A DNA stretch of 64,000 bases from Seramator thermalis (GCF_004138125.1 NZ_RXHS01000007.1:184706-248705); one strand, 5' to 3'; shown: positions 36,612-46,959, counted from the stretch's first letter. Numbers and translations: made by a program. Notes: generated by a model from the letters alone, not told the origin.

Positions 36612-38600
36612 TTATTTTACATTTTTTATTCGTTGAATCAGTTCGTCACCCAGTGCTTTTTTTTCTTCGATGTGCTTTAATGTGGTAAGCACAAACGGAT
36701 TTTTGTCGAATGCGCCGCGAACGTATTCAAAATCCATCGCTTGATCTTCGATATTGCCATCGGCTCCAAATCCGGTTTTGAAGGAAAGAGAAAATTCTTT
36801 TTTTGCATCTTCATATATCAATTGATCAAGCTTGATGACACACTCTTTCCATTTTTCGACAATGTTTATTACATCTTTTGCAGAAATGGTCGTTTCATCG
36901 ACATGGTAATATGATTTTATTTTATCCCAAGCCCATGTCCATTCGTAAGTGTAATATTGTTCGTGGAGTTGACGGAAAACGTCGTTTATTTCTTTTAGTT
37001 TTGTCAGTTCACCTTTTTCGATTTTGCAAAGCAACGCATCGATTTCCGTTTTGGGTGCGATTAGTCCTGAAACATCCACCCATTCGCCGAGTCCTTTGTC
37101 GGTATTGGGCTTCAATTGAGTACGAATCTCTTCGTTGGTTTTAAATTCTGTTTTTTCCAGTCGTTTAATCAGGGAGTTACCCAAAAATTTATGAATCACG
37201 ATTTCGTAAAGCGACAATCCTCGTTTGAGAGCCGAATTTTTGATGATGCAACTTTGGTAGGTATAGATTTCGGAATTTTTCCCTGCCGTATCCTGCAATT
37301 CATTGAGTAAATCCACACCTGCAAACACTTTTTGAATGGTATAGGGACTAAGCAGATTGAAATTGATGTAATCGAGCCGGTTGGGATCTTTTCGTTTGTC
37401 GCGTTCAGGCCATTTTTTTGCATCGCGAATAGTTCCCACGCTACGCAAGTTCACTCCGGGAGCGATGTAGGTTGTATTGTCATTTTCAATTAGATACGAA
37501 AAAGGCAAATTGGAAGTGTCGGAATGTTTGTAGTGACGTCCCAAAATAAGCGAATAAGGGCCAACTTTGGCCGGCCAAAGAACATAGGAATCGCTCGTTG
37601 TTTTGGCTCCACGTTCGACGATACCTTGATGTATGGGACCCAACTTATACATGTGGTTGCTTTGGTTTGATCCTGAGCCTGCATTCATAAACGAAAACAT
37701 CCCCGCGATGAGCAGCGTCGATTTGTGGTGAGTAACCGTATAAGGCCCTGCAAATAAAGCGCATGCCTCACCATTTTCGCCTTGGCAATTACTGAAAAAC
37801 AATGAATCGGATGCCGAATATCCATGATCGAGATGACAGGCTTGACCCACAAAACATCTCGAAATATTGGTGCCTCCGTCTATTCTGGTTCCGGAAGAAA
37901 TGATGAAATCTTCCGCAATAACGTTGCGGCCAATATGAACCGGCGCAGCTTCATTACTGTTGATACTCCCATTTTTCAGTTTCATGGCGCCGGTTATTTT
38001 GGTATAGGCCCCCATTCTTACGTTTTTGATGTACCCAACATTCACAATCATGCTTCCATAGCCGATTTCACCCATGTCCGAAGCATGTTTTTCGCTATAA
38101 AAATCGATAATGGATTTCATGCGTTCGATGAGTTGAGGGCGATGTCGATACAGCGAGTAAATATAGGCAAAATGAGCCGATAATTTATCGGTGATGTGCA
38201 CCTCACGGCCTCCGGTTTCGTTGAGCACATTCACTTCCACGCCATTGCCGAATGTAGTTTTCCCTTCTACCAATATTACATCAACATTTTGTATAAAGCA
38301 ATCGTCTCCGATAACATAATTGGCAATGTAATTTTGAATATTTTCGATGACGACATTATCGCCAATTCGGCAATTGTGAATTACGGCGCGATTGATACAG
38401 GCGTGTTTTTTTAAACCGGGCGTCAATTCGAATTCTTTTTCCAGCACCCCGAGTGTAATTTGTCCGGAGAATTGCGTATCGAAAATGTAATCGGGTTTGA
38501 ATCCGTCTTTTACTTTAACCAACGACCAATCGGGATGAGAGCAATGATGCGTCTCCAACGTTTCAATTTCTTTCGGAGTAAGTTTCCGTAATTCGTTCAT
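36612..38600 (-). CDS. DUF4954 protein with left-handed beta-helix
   Basis: This 662-residue Bacteroidota protein has a long hexapeptide-repeat beta-helix (about 60-370; for example RIGDNVVIENIQNYIANYVIGDDCFIQNVD with many [LIV]G turns) and a helical C-terminal third. It resembles the DUF4954 family, placed among nucleotidyltransferase/acyltransferase-type LbH proteins. SNCQGENGEACALFAGPYTVTHHKSTLLIAG is its most conserved-looking segment. Function is unknown. It ends 190 bp before the cysE leader and begins just after the recA terminator, so it is monocistronic. Confidence 0.75.
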   Translation of the reverse strand: MNELRKLTPKEIETLETHHCSHPDWSLVKVKDGFKPDYIFDTQFSGQITLGVLEKEFELTPGLKKHACINRAVIHNCRIGDNVVIENIQNYIANYVIGDDCFIQNVDVILVEGKTTFGNGVEVNVLNETGGREVHITDKLSAHFAYIYSLYRHRPQLIERMKSIIDFYSEKHASDMGEIGYGSMIVNVGYIKNVRMGAYTKITGAMKLKNGSINSNEAAPVHIGRNVIAEDFIISSGTRIDGGTNISRCFVGQACHLDHGYSASDSLFFSNCQGENGEACALFAGPYTVTHHKSTLLIAGMFSFMNAGSGSNQSNHMYKLGPIHQGIVERGAKTTSDSYVLWPAKVGPYSLILGRHYKHSDTSNLPFSYLIENDNTTYIAPGVNLRSVGTIRDAKKWPERDKRKDPNRLDYINFNLLSPYTIQKVFAGVDLLNELQDTAGKNSEIYTYQSCIIKNSALKRGLSLYEIVIHKFLGNSLIKRLEKTEFKTNEEIRTQLKPNTDKGLGEWVDVSGLIAPKTEIDALLCKIEKGELTKLKEINDVFRQLHEQYYTYEWTWAWDKIKSYYHVDETTISAKDVINIVEKWKECVIKLDQLIYEDAKKEFSLSFKTGFGADGNIEDQAMDFEYVRGAFDKNPFVLTTLKHIEEKKALGDELIQRIKNVK

Positions 38601-38614
38601 TGCAGGATGGTATT

Positions 38615-38647
38615 AAAAAAACGAGAAAGTCGCGAGACACTTCTCGT
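38615..38647 (-). terminator. terminator after recA
   Basis: Stem ACGAGAA/TTCTCGT, followed on the minus strand by a run of seven T, 10 bp after the recA stop. Confidence 0.8.
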
Positions 38648-38656
38648 TTGAGAAAA

Positions 38657-39673
38657 TTATTTTTTTTCTTTTAGAGCCTGAAAGATAAGTTTTTCGAGCT
38701 CATCGGCGAGTTCGGGATTATCTTTAACGGCTTGTTTTGCGCCTTCACGGCCTTGAGCCATTTTGGTGTCGCCATAACTGTACCACGAACCGCTTTTTTT
38801 GATAATACCAAGTTCGGCACCCAAATCCACAATTTCGCCTTCGCGCGAAATGCCCTCACCGTAGGTGATATCGAATTCCGCTTTTCGGAAAGGAGGCGCA
38901 ACCTTGTTTTTCACCACTTTAACGCGGACTTGGTTGCCCGAAACTTCGTCACCGTCTTTGAGAGATCCGATTCGACGAATATCGAGTCGCACGGATGCAT
39001 AAAATTTGAGCGCATTTCCACCGGTAGTGGTCTCAGGATTGCCAAACATTACACCAATCTTTTCACGCAATTGATTGATAAATATGCAGGTGGTGTTTGT
39101 TTTGCTAATGGTTGCAGTGAGCTTTCGCAGCGCTTGCGACATCAATCGTGCTTGAAGTCCCATTTTCTGATCGCCCATTTCCCCTTCGAGTTCGGCTTTT
39201 GGCACCAGTGCGGCAACCGAGTCAATGACAATAATATCGATAGCCGAAGATCGAATAAGTTGTTCCGCAATCTCGAGCGCTTGTTCGCCGCTATCCGGTT
39301 GCGAAATAAGCAGTTCGTCGATATTAACGCCCAGTTTTTCGGCATAGAATCGATCGAAAGCGTGCTCGGCATCGATAAAGGCGGCAACGCCTCCGGCTTT
39401 TTGTGCTTCGGCGATCGCATGAATGGCAAGTGTAGTTTTTCCGGAGGATTCGGGTCCATATATTTCGATGATTCTTCCTCGAGGATATCCGCCTACGCCT
39501 AACGCGGCATTCAGTCCAATGGAACCGGATGGGATGACTGCCACTTCTTCCACTTTTTCGTCACCCATTTTCATGATAGAACCCTTACCGTAAGTCTTTT
39601 CTATTTTGTCCATTGCGGCACGGAGTGCTTTTAGCTTTTCACTGTTGGGAGCATTTTCTTTTTCTTCAGCCAT
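38657..39673 (-). CDS. recA: recombinase RecA
   Basis: This is a 338-residue RecA. Walker A is GPESSGKTT at 73-81, Walker B is [18 protein letters not shown]1/L2 loops are present with [20 protein letters not shown] and [34 protein letters not shown], and a short acidic-free C-terminus ends ALKEKK. It drives strand exchange and cleavage of LexA-type repressors. It is transcribed toward the terminator at 38615. No SOS-like operator was recognised upstream. Confidence 0.98.
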   Translation of the reverse strand: MAEEKENAPNSEKLKALRAAMDKIEKTYGKGSIMKMGDEKVEEVAVIPSGSIGLNAALGVGGYPRGRIIEIYGPESSGKTTLAIHAIAEAQKAGGVAAFIDAEHAFDRFYAEKLGVNIDELLISQPDSGEQALEIAEQLIRSSAIDIIVIDSVAALVPKAELEGEMGDQKMGLQARLMSQALRKLTATISKTNTTCIFINQLREKIGVMFGNPETTTGGNALKFYASVRLDIRRIGSLKDGDEVSGNQVRVKVVKNKVAPPFRKAEFDITYGEGISREGEIVDLGAELGIIKKSGSWYSYGDTKMAQGREGAKQAVKDNPELADELEKLIFQALKEKK

Positions 39674-39749
39674 GTTTTATATTGTTTGTGTGTTATGTGT
39701 TTGTTTAAGAATAAATTGATAAAGAAGCCATTCTATTGTCCGAAAATTT

Positions 39750-40214
39750 CTATAAAGTAATTTCCAACAGTTGATCGGCATGATTTTTTGTGTCAACATT
39801 TCGTCCTTCAATGATATGGCGGATAATGCCGTTTTCATCGATAATGAAAGTAGTACGAACCGTTCCCATGTATTTTTTGCCTGCAAGCGTTTTTTCTTGC
39901 CATACCCCAAATTGCTCGACGAGTTTTTTGTCGGTATCTGCAATGAGCGGAAAAGGAAGAGAAAATTTTTCGATGAATTTCTGGTGTGAGGCGGCGCTAT
40001 CAACACTTACTCCAACGATCGCAAAGCCGGCATTTAGCAAATCCTGATAGCCGTCTCGAAGACTACAGGCTTCAGCAGTACATCCGGGTGTATTGTCTTT
40101 CGGATAGAAATACAAAGCCAGTTTTTTGCCGGCAAAATCGCTTGCTTTCCACTCTTTTCCGTTTTGGTCTGTTCCTAAAATTTCAGGTATTTTATCTCCA
40201 ATTTTTAATGCCAT
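39750..40214 (-). CDS. bcp: thioredoxin-dependent thiol peroxidase (BCP/PrxQ)
   Basis: This 154-residue peroxiredoxin reduces peroxides with electrons from thioredoxin. The peroxidatic Cys45 and resolving Cys50 lie in YPKDNTPGCTAEACSLRD, the alpha2-type (1-Cys/2-Cys PrxQ) spacing of five. VGVSVDSAASHQKFIEKFSLPF and YMGTVRTTFIIDENGII are also present. It has its own -7 box at 40247-40254. Confidence 0.96.
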   Translation of the reverse strand: MALKIGDKIPEILGTDQNGKEWKASDFAGKKLALYFYPKDNTPGCTAEACSLRDGYQDLLNAGFAIVGVSVDSAASHQKFIEKFSLPFPLIADTDKKLVEQFGVWQEKTLAGKKYMGTVRTTFIIDENGIIRHIIEGRNVDTKNHADQLLEITL

Positions 40215-40246
40215 TTTTCTTTTTATGTTTTATCGAATTTGGTTGC

Positions 40247-40254
40247 CAAAGATA
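40247..40254 (-). promoter_or_regulatory. -7 box for bcp
   Basis: The minus strand reads TATCTTTG, a perfect box, 32 bp upstream of the bcp ATG. Confidence 0.6.
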
Positions 40255-40298
40255 TAAAAAATAATTGCAAGCTTATAATGGCTCGCTTAATGATTTTT

Positions 40299-41408
40299 TT
40301 AAAGTAATTTATACATTCCGCCGGGTGAGGCCTGAATAACGTTTTTCATTTCGAGTTCGAGAAGTGTCATAAATAGCTCCGATACAGGAATATTTAATTC
40401 GATGGCGAGGCGGTTTACCTGCATTCCATCGGTTCCGTTAAGAGCATTGCACACTTTCTCTTCGTCTTCCGAGAGATTTAAAAATATTTCACGTTGTCTT
40501 GGATGCTGAGCTTTTGTTGAGGTTTCCCATCCGAGTTGTTCGAGAAATGTTTGAGTGTTGCGCAACAAGACGGCTTTATTATCGGCAATCAATCGGTTGC
40601 AACCTGCCGACATGACGTCCGTATTGCGACCGGGGACGGCAAAAACTTCTCTGAAATATGAGTTCGCGATCTCGGCGGTTATGAGTGCTCCTCCTTTTTC
40701 GGCCGATTCAATCACCACCAATGCGTCAGACATTCCGGCAACAATTCGGTTTCGTTTCACAAAATTGTGTTTGTCGGGATTGGTTTGACTTGCAAACTCG
40801 GTTATCAATGCTCCTTTTTCGAGCATTTCGATCGCCGTTTTCCGATGCACTGCCGGATAAATTCGATCCAAACCATGAGCCAGCACACCGACTGTGGATA
40901 AATTTGCACTCAACGATGCCCGATGAGCACAAATATCGGCACCATAAGCCAATCCGCTTACAATCATCAAATCGGGAATTTTTTCGGACAATTGATGGAC
41001 AAATTTTTTACAAAATTCCTGCCCGTATTCTGTCAGCTTGCGTGTGCCGACAATACTCACGATCTTTTGCCGATTAAAATCTGCATTTCCTTTTGCATAG
41101 AGCAGAATGGGAGCATCTATGCAATTATTGAGTCGGGACGGATAGTCTTCGTCGGTAAAAAAGAGCAGTCGAAGTTTGTTTTTTTCGACAAATGCAAGTT
41201 CTTCTTCAGCCCGTCGAATAACTTGAGGATTGCGAATTTCGTCAATGAGACGACGCGAAATACGTGGAATTTTTTCGAGATTGCGAACGCTTTCCCGAAA
41301 AATCGCTTTTTCGTCGCCTACAGCCTGCATCAGATTTTTGGCAAGCGTAATGCCCACTCCTTTGATTTGTGTGAGAGCGATGCGATAAAGCGATTTTTCT
41401 GTCAACAT
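40299..41408 (-). CDS. dprA: DNA-processing protein DprA
   Basis: DprA protects incoming single-stranded DNA and loads RecA in natural transformation. The 369-residue protein has an N-terminal HhH-type region, then the Rossmann-like DprA domain (KIVSIVGTRKLTEYGQEFC, VSGLAYGADICAHRASL, GVLAHGLDRIYPAVH, RNRIVAGMSDALVVIESAEKGGALITAE, VFAVPGR) and a C-terminal winged helix (NLSEDEEKVCNALN... about 310-369). It is transcribed with its own start region (TATTTTTG at 41434-41441 on the minus strand), directly after the thioesterase gene. Confidence 0.95.
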   Translation of the reverse strand: MLTEKSLYRIALTQIKGVGITLAKNLMQAVGDEKAIFRESVRNLEKIPRISRRLIDEIRNPQVIRRAEEELAFVEKNKLRLLFFTDEDYPSRLNNCIDAPILLYAKGNADFNRQKIVSIVGTRKLTEYGQEFCKKFVHQLSEKIPDLMIVSGLAYGADICAHRASLSANLSTVGVLAHGLDRIYPAVHRKTAIEMLEKGALITEFASQTNPDKHNFVKRNRIVAGMSDALVVIESAEKGGALITAEIANSYFREVFAVPGRNTDVMSAGCNRLIADNKAVLLRNTQTFLEQLGWETSTKAQHPRQREIFLNLSEDEEKVCNALNGTDGMQVNRLAIELNIPVSELFMTLLELEMKNVIQASPGGMYKLL

Positions 41409-41461
41409 GATATCCTTACCCGTTGTTTGTTGCCAAAAATAGTTTTCTATTGTGATGTTTT

Positions 41462-41866
41462 TTATAGGTAATCCTTAAAAGCTTCGTCGAAAATGTCGGG
41501 ATACGAAAGTTTGCCGTTAATCAGTGTTACTACTTCTATTTTTCCTTTTGCACAGACGGCATTGTCAGATAATCGGATGATTTGTTGATGGAAAATATAT
41601 TTTAATTTTTCTCGTTCGAGTTTTGAAACCGTACAAATAAATCTATCCATTCCGATAAGCGGGACTTTATATCTGATTTCGACATGCGAAACCACTGCAT
41701 CTATCCCTTTTTTGTGCAATTGACAGAAGTTAAGGCCAACTTTTTCAAGTAGTTCGTGGCGAGTAACTTCGAAATAATGCTGATAGTTGGCATTGTTGAC
41801 ATGTCCCTGAGTATCGCATTCATAGTCACGTACTTTCATTTCATATTCAAAAATATGTTGGCTCAT
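41462..41866 (-). CDS. acyl-CoA thioesterase, 4HBT hotdog fold
   Basis: This 134-residue hotdog protein has MKVRDYECDTQGHVNNANYQHYFEVTRHELLE, with the catalytic Asp in DTQGHVNN as in YbgC/FadM-type thioesterases, and an IRYKVPLIGMDRFICTVS strand. It hydrolyses an acyl-CoA or acyl-ACP; the chain length is not known. It lies 12 bp after purL on the same strand and may be read through from it. Confidence 0.87.
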   Translation of the reverse strand: MSQHIFEYEMKVRDYECDTQGHVNNANYQHYFEVTRHELLEKVGLNFCQLHKKGIDAVVSHVEIRYKVPLIGMDRFICTVSKLEREKLKYIFHQQIIRLSDNAVCAKGKIEVVTLINGKLSYPDIFDEAFKDYL

Positions 41867-41878
41867 TTCGATCGATTT

Positions 41879-44800
41879 TTATTGTCGTTTTTCGAGAATC
41901 CACTCTCGTGCATTGGCGAAAGCTTCCATCCAGGGTGTAACGTCATGCTTACGATATTCGTAAGGATAATAAGCATTTTGCCAAGGGAAAATGGTACGTT
42001 CCAAATGTGGCATCATTGCCAGATGTCGACCATCTTTTGAACAAACGGCGGCAGTGGCATAATCCGATCCGTTTGGATTCCCGGGATATTCATCGTAACA
42101 ATATTTTGCTGTAATGCAATATTCCGATTCCGGCTTGGGTAATTCGAAGCGACCTTCGCCATGAGCAACCCATATTCCGAGTTTTGTTCCACTCAATGAT
42201 TTGAACATAACCGATTTGTTTTGTGGAATTTCTACGCTTACGAACGTTGATTCAAACTTGTGCGACGTGTTGTGCCGCATTTTGGGATGTTCGTTCCCCA
42301 TTTCGGGATAAACCAGCCCGAGCTCCATCATCAGCTGACAACCGTTGCAAATGCCCAAACTCAATGTATCGGGACGCGCATAGAAATTTTTCAGCGCTTT
42401 GTTTGCCTTCTCGTTATACAGAAAACCACCGGCCCAACCTTTAGCCGATCCGAGTACATCCGAATTTGAAAAACCGCCACAAAAAACCGCGAACTGTACA
42501 TCTTCAAGCGTTTCGAGCCCCGAAATCAAATCGGTCATGTGTACATCTTTCACGTCAAACCCTGCAAGATAAAGTGCATAAGCCATTTCGCGTTCGCCGT
42601 TGGTGCCTTTTTCGCGAATAATAGCAGCCGTAAGCCCCGATTTTTCTTTTCTTTTCGGATCCAATCCAAGTGACTCGAACTTACCGGAGAAGTGCGGTAA
42701 AAAGCTGAATTGTAACGGTTGAGTTTTGTAGTTTTCGAGACGTGCTGCTGCGCATGTTTCGCCGCTTTGTTTGCGGTCGAGCAGGTAGGAGGGTCGATAC
42801 CAAATATCGCGTAGCGCATCTATATCGAATTCCTGTCGGAAATTGTCTTTTTCGATAACCAGTTTCCTATTCTGTATCGGACGTGCAATGATAGCATAAC
42901 CGATTTCGTAATCATCCAGAATTTTTTCCACCAGATGATGATGTTTCACCTGAATGAGAATGCCGGGATTTTCGGAAAAAAGTATTTTGATGAGATCGGA
43001 ATGATGAATCTTGTCCAAACGGGCCTCCAATCCACCCTCGGGATTGGAGAAGCACATCTCGAGCATGGTTGTAATCATTCCTCCGGCCGAAATATCGTGT
43101 CCCGCAAGTACCAACCCTCGGTTGATAAGCTCCTGAACGGCATCGAAAGCGTTTTTGAAATATTCCGCATCAGTAACCGTGGGTGCTTCGTCGCCGATTT
43201 TGTTCAGTGTTTGAGCGAAAGCAGAACCGCCAAGACGGAATGTGTCGAATGAAAAATCGATATAATAAATATATGTTCCCTTGATGTAAGCCAGATTAGG
43301 AGAAACGATTTTTCGAATATTCTTCACTTCGGCTGCTGCCGAGATAATAACGGTGCCCGGTGCAAGTACTTTGTCGCTGCCATATTGCTGCGTCATCGAA
43401 AGCGAATCCTTGCCGGTTGGGATGTTGATGCCCAAATCGCATACGAAATCCGAACATGCTTCCACAGCCTTGTAAAGACGCGCATCTTCGCCCGGATTGC
43501 GGCAAGGCCACATCCAATTGGCGCTTAGCGAAACGCTTTTAAGCCCCTCGGCAAGTGGCGCAAAAACGATATTGGTCAGCGCTTCGGCAACGGCCAAAAT
43601 TGAACCGGCAGCCGGGTCGATCATCGCTGCCTGTGGCGCATGACCTATAGAGGTTGCCATGCCTTCGAATCCACGATAATCAAGTGCAATTGCACCTAAA
43701 TCGCTCAACGGAAGTTGTATTTCGCCCTGACATTGTTGTCGGGCAACTTTCCCGGTAACGGAACGATCGACTTTATTGGTAAGCCAGTCCTTACATGCCA
43801 CGGCTTCGAGTTGGAGTACATTTTCGATGTATGTTCCCAGATTTTCGATGGAATATTCAGGAGAAGCAAAAATTTCTTCAACCGTTTGGTCGTTCATGAT
43901 GGTAACCGGTGGTTTGCCGAAAAAATCTTCCAAATTCATATCTATGGGGCAACGACCGTCTGCCTGTCGGAAAGTAAATTTCAAATCATCGGTCGTTTCA
44001 CCCACCACGTACATAGGCGATCGTTCGCGCGAAGCGATGCGTTCTATCCGTTCGATATCTTTTTGTTGACAGAGCAGTCCCATACGTTCTTGACTCTCGT
44101 TACCGATAATTTCTTTGGCCGAAAGCGTTTTATCGCCGATGGGCAATTTGTCCATTTCGATGATTCCCCCTGTTTCTTCCACTAGTTCCGAAAGGCAGTT
44201 CAAGTGACCACCGGCACCATGATCGTGGATAGAAACAATCGGATTTTCGTCCGATTCTGCAAGCGAACGAATGACATTCGCTACACGTTTTTGCATCTCA
44301 GGATTGGCACGCTGAACTGCATTCAGCTCAATTCCGGAGGAATATTCGCCTGTATTGACGGATGAAACGGCTCCTCCACCCATACCAATGCGGTAATTGT
44401 CGCCCCCGAGCACGATGATTTTTTCGCCACTTTCAGGTTTGCCTTTCAGCGCATCGCGTTTGTTGGCATATCCCACGCCTCCGGCGAGCATAATCACTTT
44501 GTCATATCCAAATTTTTTGCCGTTTTCTACATGTTCGAATGTGAGCAGCGAGCCACAAATTAACGGTTGCCCGAATTTGTTGCCAAAATCGGATGCGCCG
44601 TTCGAAGCTTTAATCAGAATTTGTTCGGGCGTTTGGTACAGCCACTTTCGGGGTTCAATATTTTCTTCCCAAACACGACCTTTTTCGGTGCGGGGATACG
44701 AAGTCATGTAGATTGCCGTTCCGGCAACCGGAAGCGAACCCTTGCCACCGGCAAGTCTGTCGCGAATTTCACCGCCCGTGCCGGTAGCTGCACCGTTAAA

Positions 44801-45580
44801 CGGCTCGACGGTAGTAGGGAAATTGTGTGTTTCGGCTTTAAGAGAAAGCACACTCTCTATTTCTTTCGTTTCGAAAAAATCGGGTTTGTCTCCGCTTATC
44901 GGGGCAAATTGTTCGACTCGTGGCCCTTCTATGAAGGCTACGTTGTCTTTGTATGCCGAAACGAGTTTGTTGGGATTAATTTTCGATGTGAGTTTAATAA
45001 GTTGAAAAAGCGAACTTTCTTTTTCTTCGCCATCGATGATGAATTTTCCGTTGAATATTTTATGGCGACAATGTTCGGAGTTGACTTGCGAAAAACCGAA
45101 AACTTCGCTATCAGTAAGGTTTCGTCCCATTTTTTCGCTGACCGATTTTAAATAATCGATTTCTTCGTCGCTCAAAGCCAGCCCTTCCTGCTTATTATAG
45201 GCCGCTATGTCTTCAATATATATGATGTCGTCGGGTTGTTTGTCGATATGAAAAATTTGTTGATCTAATTTTTCATATTTTCGTTGGAGCATCGGATCGA
45301 AGTTTTCGCTATTGGCTTTATTTGGATCATCCGGAAAAAATTCCTCGATGCGTGAAATTCCTTCGATTCCCATATTTTGCGTGATTTCTACCGCGCAAGT
45401 GCTCCACGGAGTGATCATCTCGCGTCGGGGGCCGATAAATGGCGAAGGAATTTCGGTCGCTTCGAGCATTTCGGCGTTGCCGAAAAGCCATATCAGTTTT
45501 TGAACCGTTTCGTCGGGGAAAAAAGCATTGGTTTCAACGCCAATAATGCTCTTCGACTGTGTTCTGAAAAAAACAATCAT
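41879..45580 (-). CDS. purL: phosphoribosylformylglycinamidine synthase
   Basis: This is the large single-chain form (1233 residues), joining synthetase and glutaminase. FGAM synthase converts FGAR, glutamine and ATP to FGAM in purine synthesis. Domain order is an N-terminal PurS-like region, linker with SDEEIDYLKSVSEKMGR, two AIRS-type ATP/FGAR domains (GGEIRDRLAGGKGS; PTGKDSLSMTQQYGS) and a C-terminal class I glutaminase with the nucleophile in LGICNGCQLMMELG and a PHLERTIFPWQ tail. It has a promoter at 45632-45639. Confidence 0.97.
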   Translation of the reverse strand: MIVFFRTQSKSIIGVETNAFFPDETVQKLIWLFGNAEMLEATEIPSPFIGPRREMITPWSTCAVEITQNMGIEGISRIEEFFPDDPNKANSENFDPMLQRKYEKLDQQIFHIDKQPDDIIYIEDIAAYNKQEGLALSDEEIDYLKSVSEKMGRNLTDSEVFGFSQVNSEHCRHKIFNGKFIIDGEEKESSLFQLIKLTSKINPNKLVSAYKDNVAFIEGPRVEQFAPISGDKPDFFETKEIESVLSLKAETHNFPTTVEPFNGAATGTGGEIRDRLAGGKGSLPVAGTAIYMTSYPRTEKGRVWEENIEPRKWLYQTPEQILIKASNGASDFGNKFGQPLICGSLLTFEHVENGKKFGYDKVIMLAGGVGYANKRDALKGKPESGEKIIVLGGDNYRIGMGGGAVSSVNTGEYSSGIELNAVQRANPEMQKRVANVIRSLAESDENPIVSIHDHGAGGHLNCLSELVEETGGIIEMDKLPIGDKTLSAKEIIGNESQERMGLLCQQKDIERIERIASRERSPMYVVGETTDDLKFTFRQADGRCPIDMNLEDFFGKPPVTIMNDQTVEEIFASPEYSIENLGTYIENVLQLEAVACKDWLTNKVDRSVTGKVARQQCQGEIQLPLSDLGAIALDYRGFEGMATSIGHAPQAAMIDPAAGSILAVAEALTNIVFAPLAEGLKSVSLSANWMWPCRNPGEDARLYKAVEACSDFVCDLGINIPTGKDSLSMTQQYGSDKVLAPGTVIISAAAEVKNIRKIVSPNLAYIKGTYIYYIDFSFDTFRLGGSAFAQTLNKIGDEAPTVTDAEYFKNAFDAVQELINRGLVLAGHDISAGGMITTMLEMCFSNPEGGLEARLDKIHHSDLIKILFSENPGILIQVKHHHLVEKILDDYEIGYAIIARPIQNRKLVIEKDNFRQEFDIDALRDIWYRPSYLLDRKQSGETCAAARLENYKTQPLQFSFLPHFSGKFESLGLDPKRKEKSGLTAAIIREKGTNGEREMAYALYLAGFDVKDVHMTDLISGLETLEDVQFAVFCGGFSNSDVLGSAKGWAGGFLYNEKANKALKNFYARPDTLSLGICNGCQLMMELGLVYPEMGNEHPKMRHNTSHKFESTFVSVEIPQNKSVMFKSLSGTKLGIWVAHGEGRFELPKPESEYCITAKYCYDEYPGNPNGSDYATAAVCSKDGRHLAMMPHLERTIFPWQNAYYPYEYRKHDVTPWMEAFANAREWILEKRQ

Positions 45581-45631
45581 AATCTATATTGTGAGGAGTT
45601 ACAGCAAAAAAACGATTTATCGTTTGAAGCG

Positions 45632-45639
45632 CAAAGGTA
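45632..45639 (-). promoter_or_regulatory. -7 box for purL
   Basis: The minus strand reads TACCTTTG, a perfect box, 51 bp upstream of the purL ATG. No purine riboswitch-like structure was recognised in the short leader. Confidence 0.55.
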
Positions 45640-45677
45640 ATGAAAAGGGATGTAAATTGGTAATGGTAGAAATTGTT

Positions 45678-45709
45678 TTTGCGGGTTGAAGGGATAGGTA
45701 TTATCTTTG
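45678..45709 (+). promoter_or_regulatory. promoter of the LysE-type exporter gene
   Basis: TTTG (45678-45681), 20 bp, TATCTTTG (45702-45709): full consensus, 40 bp before the ATG at 45750. Confidence 0.8.
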
Positions 45710-45749
45710 TCTTCACGCAAACTGCTTTTGTTCACTCAAGACTTGATTC

Positions 45750-46370
45750 ATGTTCGAAATAATTTCCAAAGGATTTATAATCGGGTTATTGGTATCCTCT
45801 CCGATGGGGCCCGTGAATATGTTGTGTGTTCAACGTACGCTCGATCGAGGGCATTTACATGGCTTGATAACCGGGTTTGGGGCAGTATTATCCGATCTTA
45901 TCTACGCTTTGATTACGCTTTTGGGGGTCAGCTTGATTTCCGATTTCATTTCGAAAGAGCAATATACGATTCAGTTAATAGGAAGCATAGTGTTGATAAT
46001 TTTCGGATTTATTGTCTTCCGGACGCATCCGTTGAAAGGGTGGTCACCTCAAATACAACACGAAGAAACACGTTATATTAAAGATTTCGTTTCTTCCTTT
46101 TTGCTTACTTTTTCCAATGTAACCATTATTTTTGTTTTTATTTCGTTATATGCCCGTTTCAGCTTTAATCCTTTTGATCATGGATATGGGAGTGTGATAG
46201 TTGCAATAATTTCGTTGGCAACCGGTGCTGTTTCATGGTGGATTTTTCTTACGGCTTTTGTTTCGAAACTGAGGCACCACTTCAGCCGAAAAGGCCTTGT
46301 CGTACTAAATCGTGTCGTAGGTTCTATCCTGATGATTATCGGATTTGCGGGGTGCTTTTTATCGATGTAG
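45750..46370 (+). CDS. LysE family amino-acid exporter-like membrane protein
   Basis: This 206-residue protein has about six membrane helices and the LysE/RhtB N-terminal motif SKGFIIGLLVSSPMGPVNMLCVQRTLDRG, with the family's GxxxxxxPGP-like turn as SSPMGPVN. It probably exports an amino acid or related small molecule from the cytoplasm; the substrate is unknown. It converges on the phosphoesterase gene with a 20-bp gap. Confidence 0.85.
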   Translation: MFEIISKGFIIGLLVSSPMGPVNMLCVQRTLDRGHLHGLITGFGAVLSDLIYALITLLGVSLISDFISKEQYTIQLIGSIVLIIFGFIVFRTHPLKGWSPQIQHEETRYIKDFVSSFLLTFSNVTIIFVFISLYARFSFNPFDHGYGSVIVAIISLATGAVSWWIFLTAFVSKLRHHFSRKGLVVLNRVVGSILMIIGFAGCFLSM

Positions 46371-46390
46371 TAAAACCTATATAAGTTTGT

Positions 46391-46888
46391 TTAGTCGTGT
46401 TTTCCCAACTCGATAACTTCCAAGTCGCGAATGTTGCCATTGTCCAATACAAATCGCAATAGTGTTCTCACCCGATGAAATCCGTATTTGCCGGCTGCCC
46501 CGGGATTCATATAAAGGCATTCCAACTTTTTGTCATACATCACTCGTAAGATATGCGAATGACCACAGATAAACAATTTTGGAGGATTGGAAAATAATTG
46601 CGATTTTATTTTGGGTTCATATCTTCCCGGATAGCCTCCGATGTGTGTCATCAAGACATCTATGTTTTCTGTTTCGAAACGAAGTTTTTCGGGATAGGTG
46701 TAACGCGTTGGGTAATCGTCGATATTTCCGTACACTGCCCTAAACGGTTTCAACGATTCGAATCGTTGAGCAAGTTCGAGTGAGCCGATGTCTCCTGCAT
46801 GCCAGATTTCGTCGCATGATTCAAAATAAGTCTCATATTTCTCGTCCCAGTAATCGTGTGTGTCCGAAAGTAATCCTATTTTTTTCAT
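46391..46888 (-). CDS. YfcE/MJ0936-type phosphodiesterase
   Basis: This 165-residue metallophosphoesterase has all metal-binding blocks: LLSDTHDY, HAGDIGS, YGNIDDY, MTHIGGYPG and CGHSHILRVM. Small proteins of this type hydrolyse phosphodiesters in vitro; the natural substrate is not known. Its start is divergent from ppk1, 71 bp apart. A minus-strand TACTTTTG box at 46908-46915 is a likely promoter. Confidence 0.9.
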   Translation of the reverse strand: MKKIGLLSDTHDYWDEKYETYFESCDEIWHAGDIGSLELAQRFESLKPFRAVYGNIDDYPTRYTYPEKLRFETENIDVLMTHIGGYPGRYEPKIKSQLFSNPPKLFICGHSHILRVMYDKKLECLYMNPGAAGKYGFHRVRTLLRFVLDNGNIRDLEVIELGKHD

Positions 46889-46959
46889 CTTTGTGTTTGC
46901 ATCAAAACAAAAGTACTATATTTACGTTTTACAATTTAAATTTTTCGTTAGTAATTTCT

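Noticed and set aside
45707..46081. 124-residue plus-strand ORF overlapping the LysE-type gene
   Set aside because: It starts on the promoter and runs in another frame of a clear LysE-family gene; no family signature.
46780..46959. N-terminal extension of ppk1
   Set aside because: The extra 60 residues overlap the antisense phosphoesterase gene and its promoter region; the family start is at MGNLPYKYFKRD.
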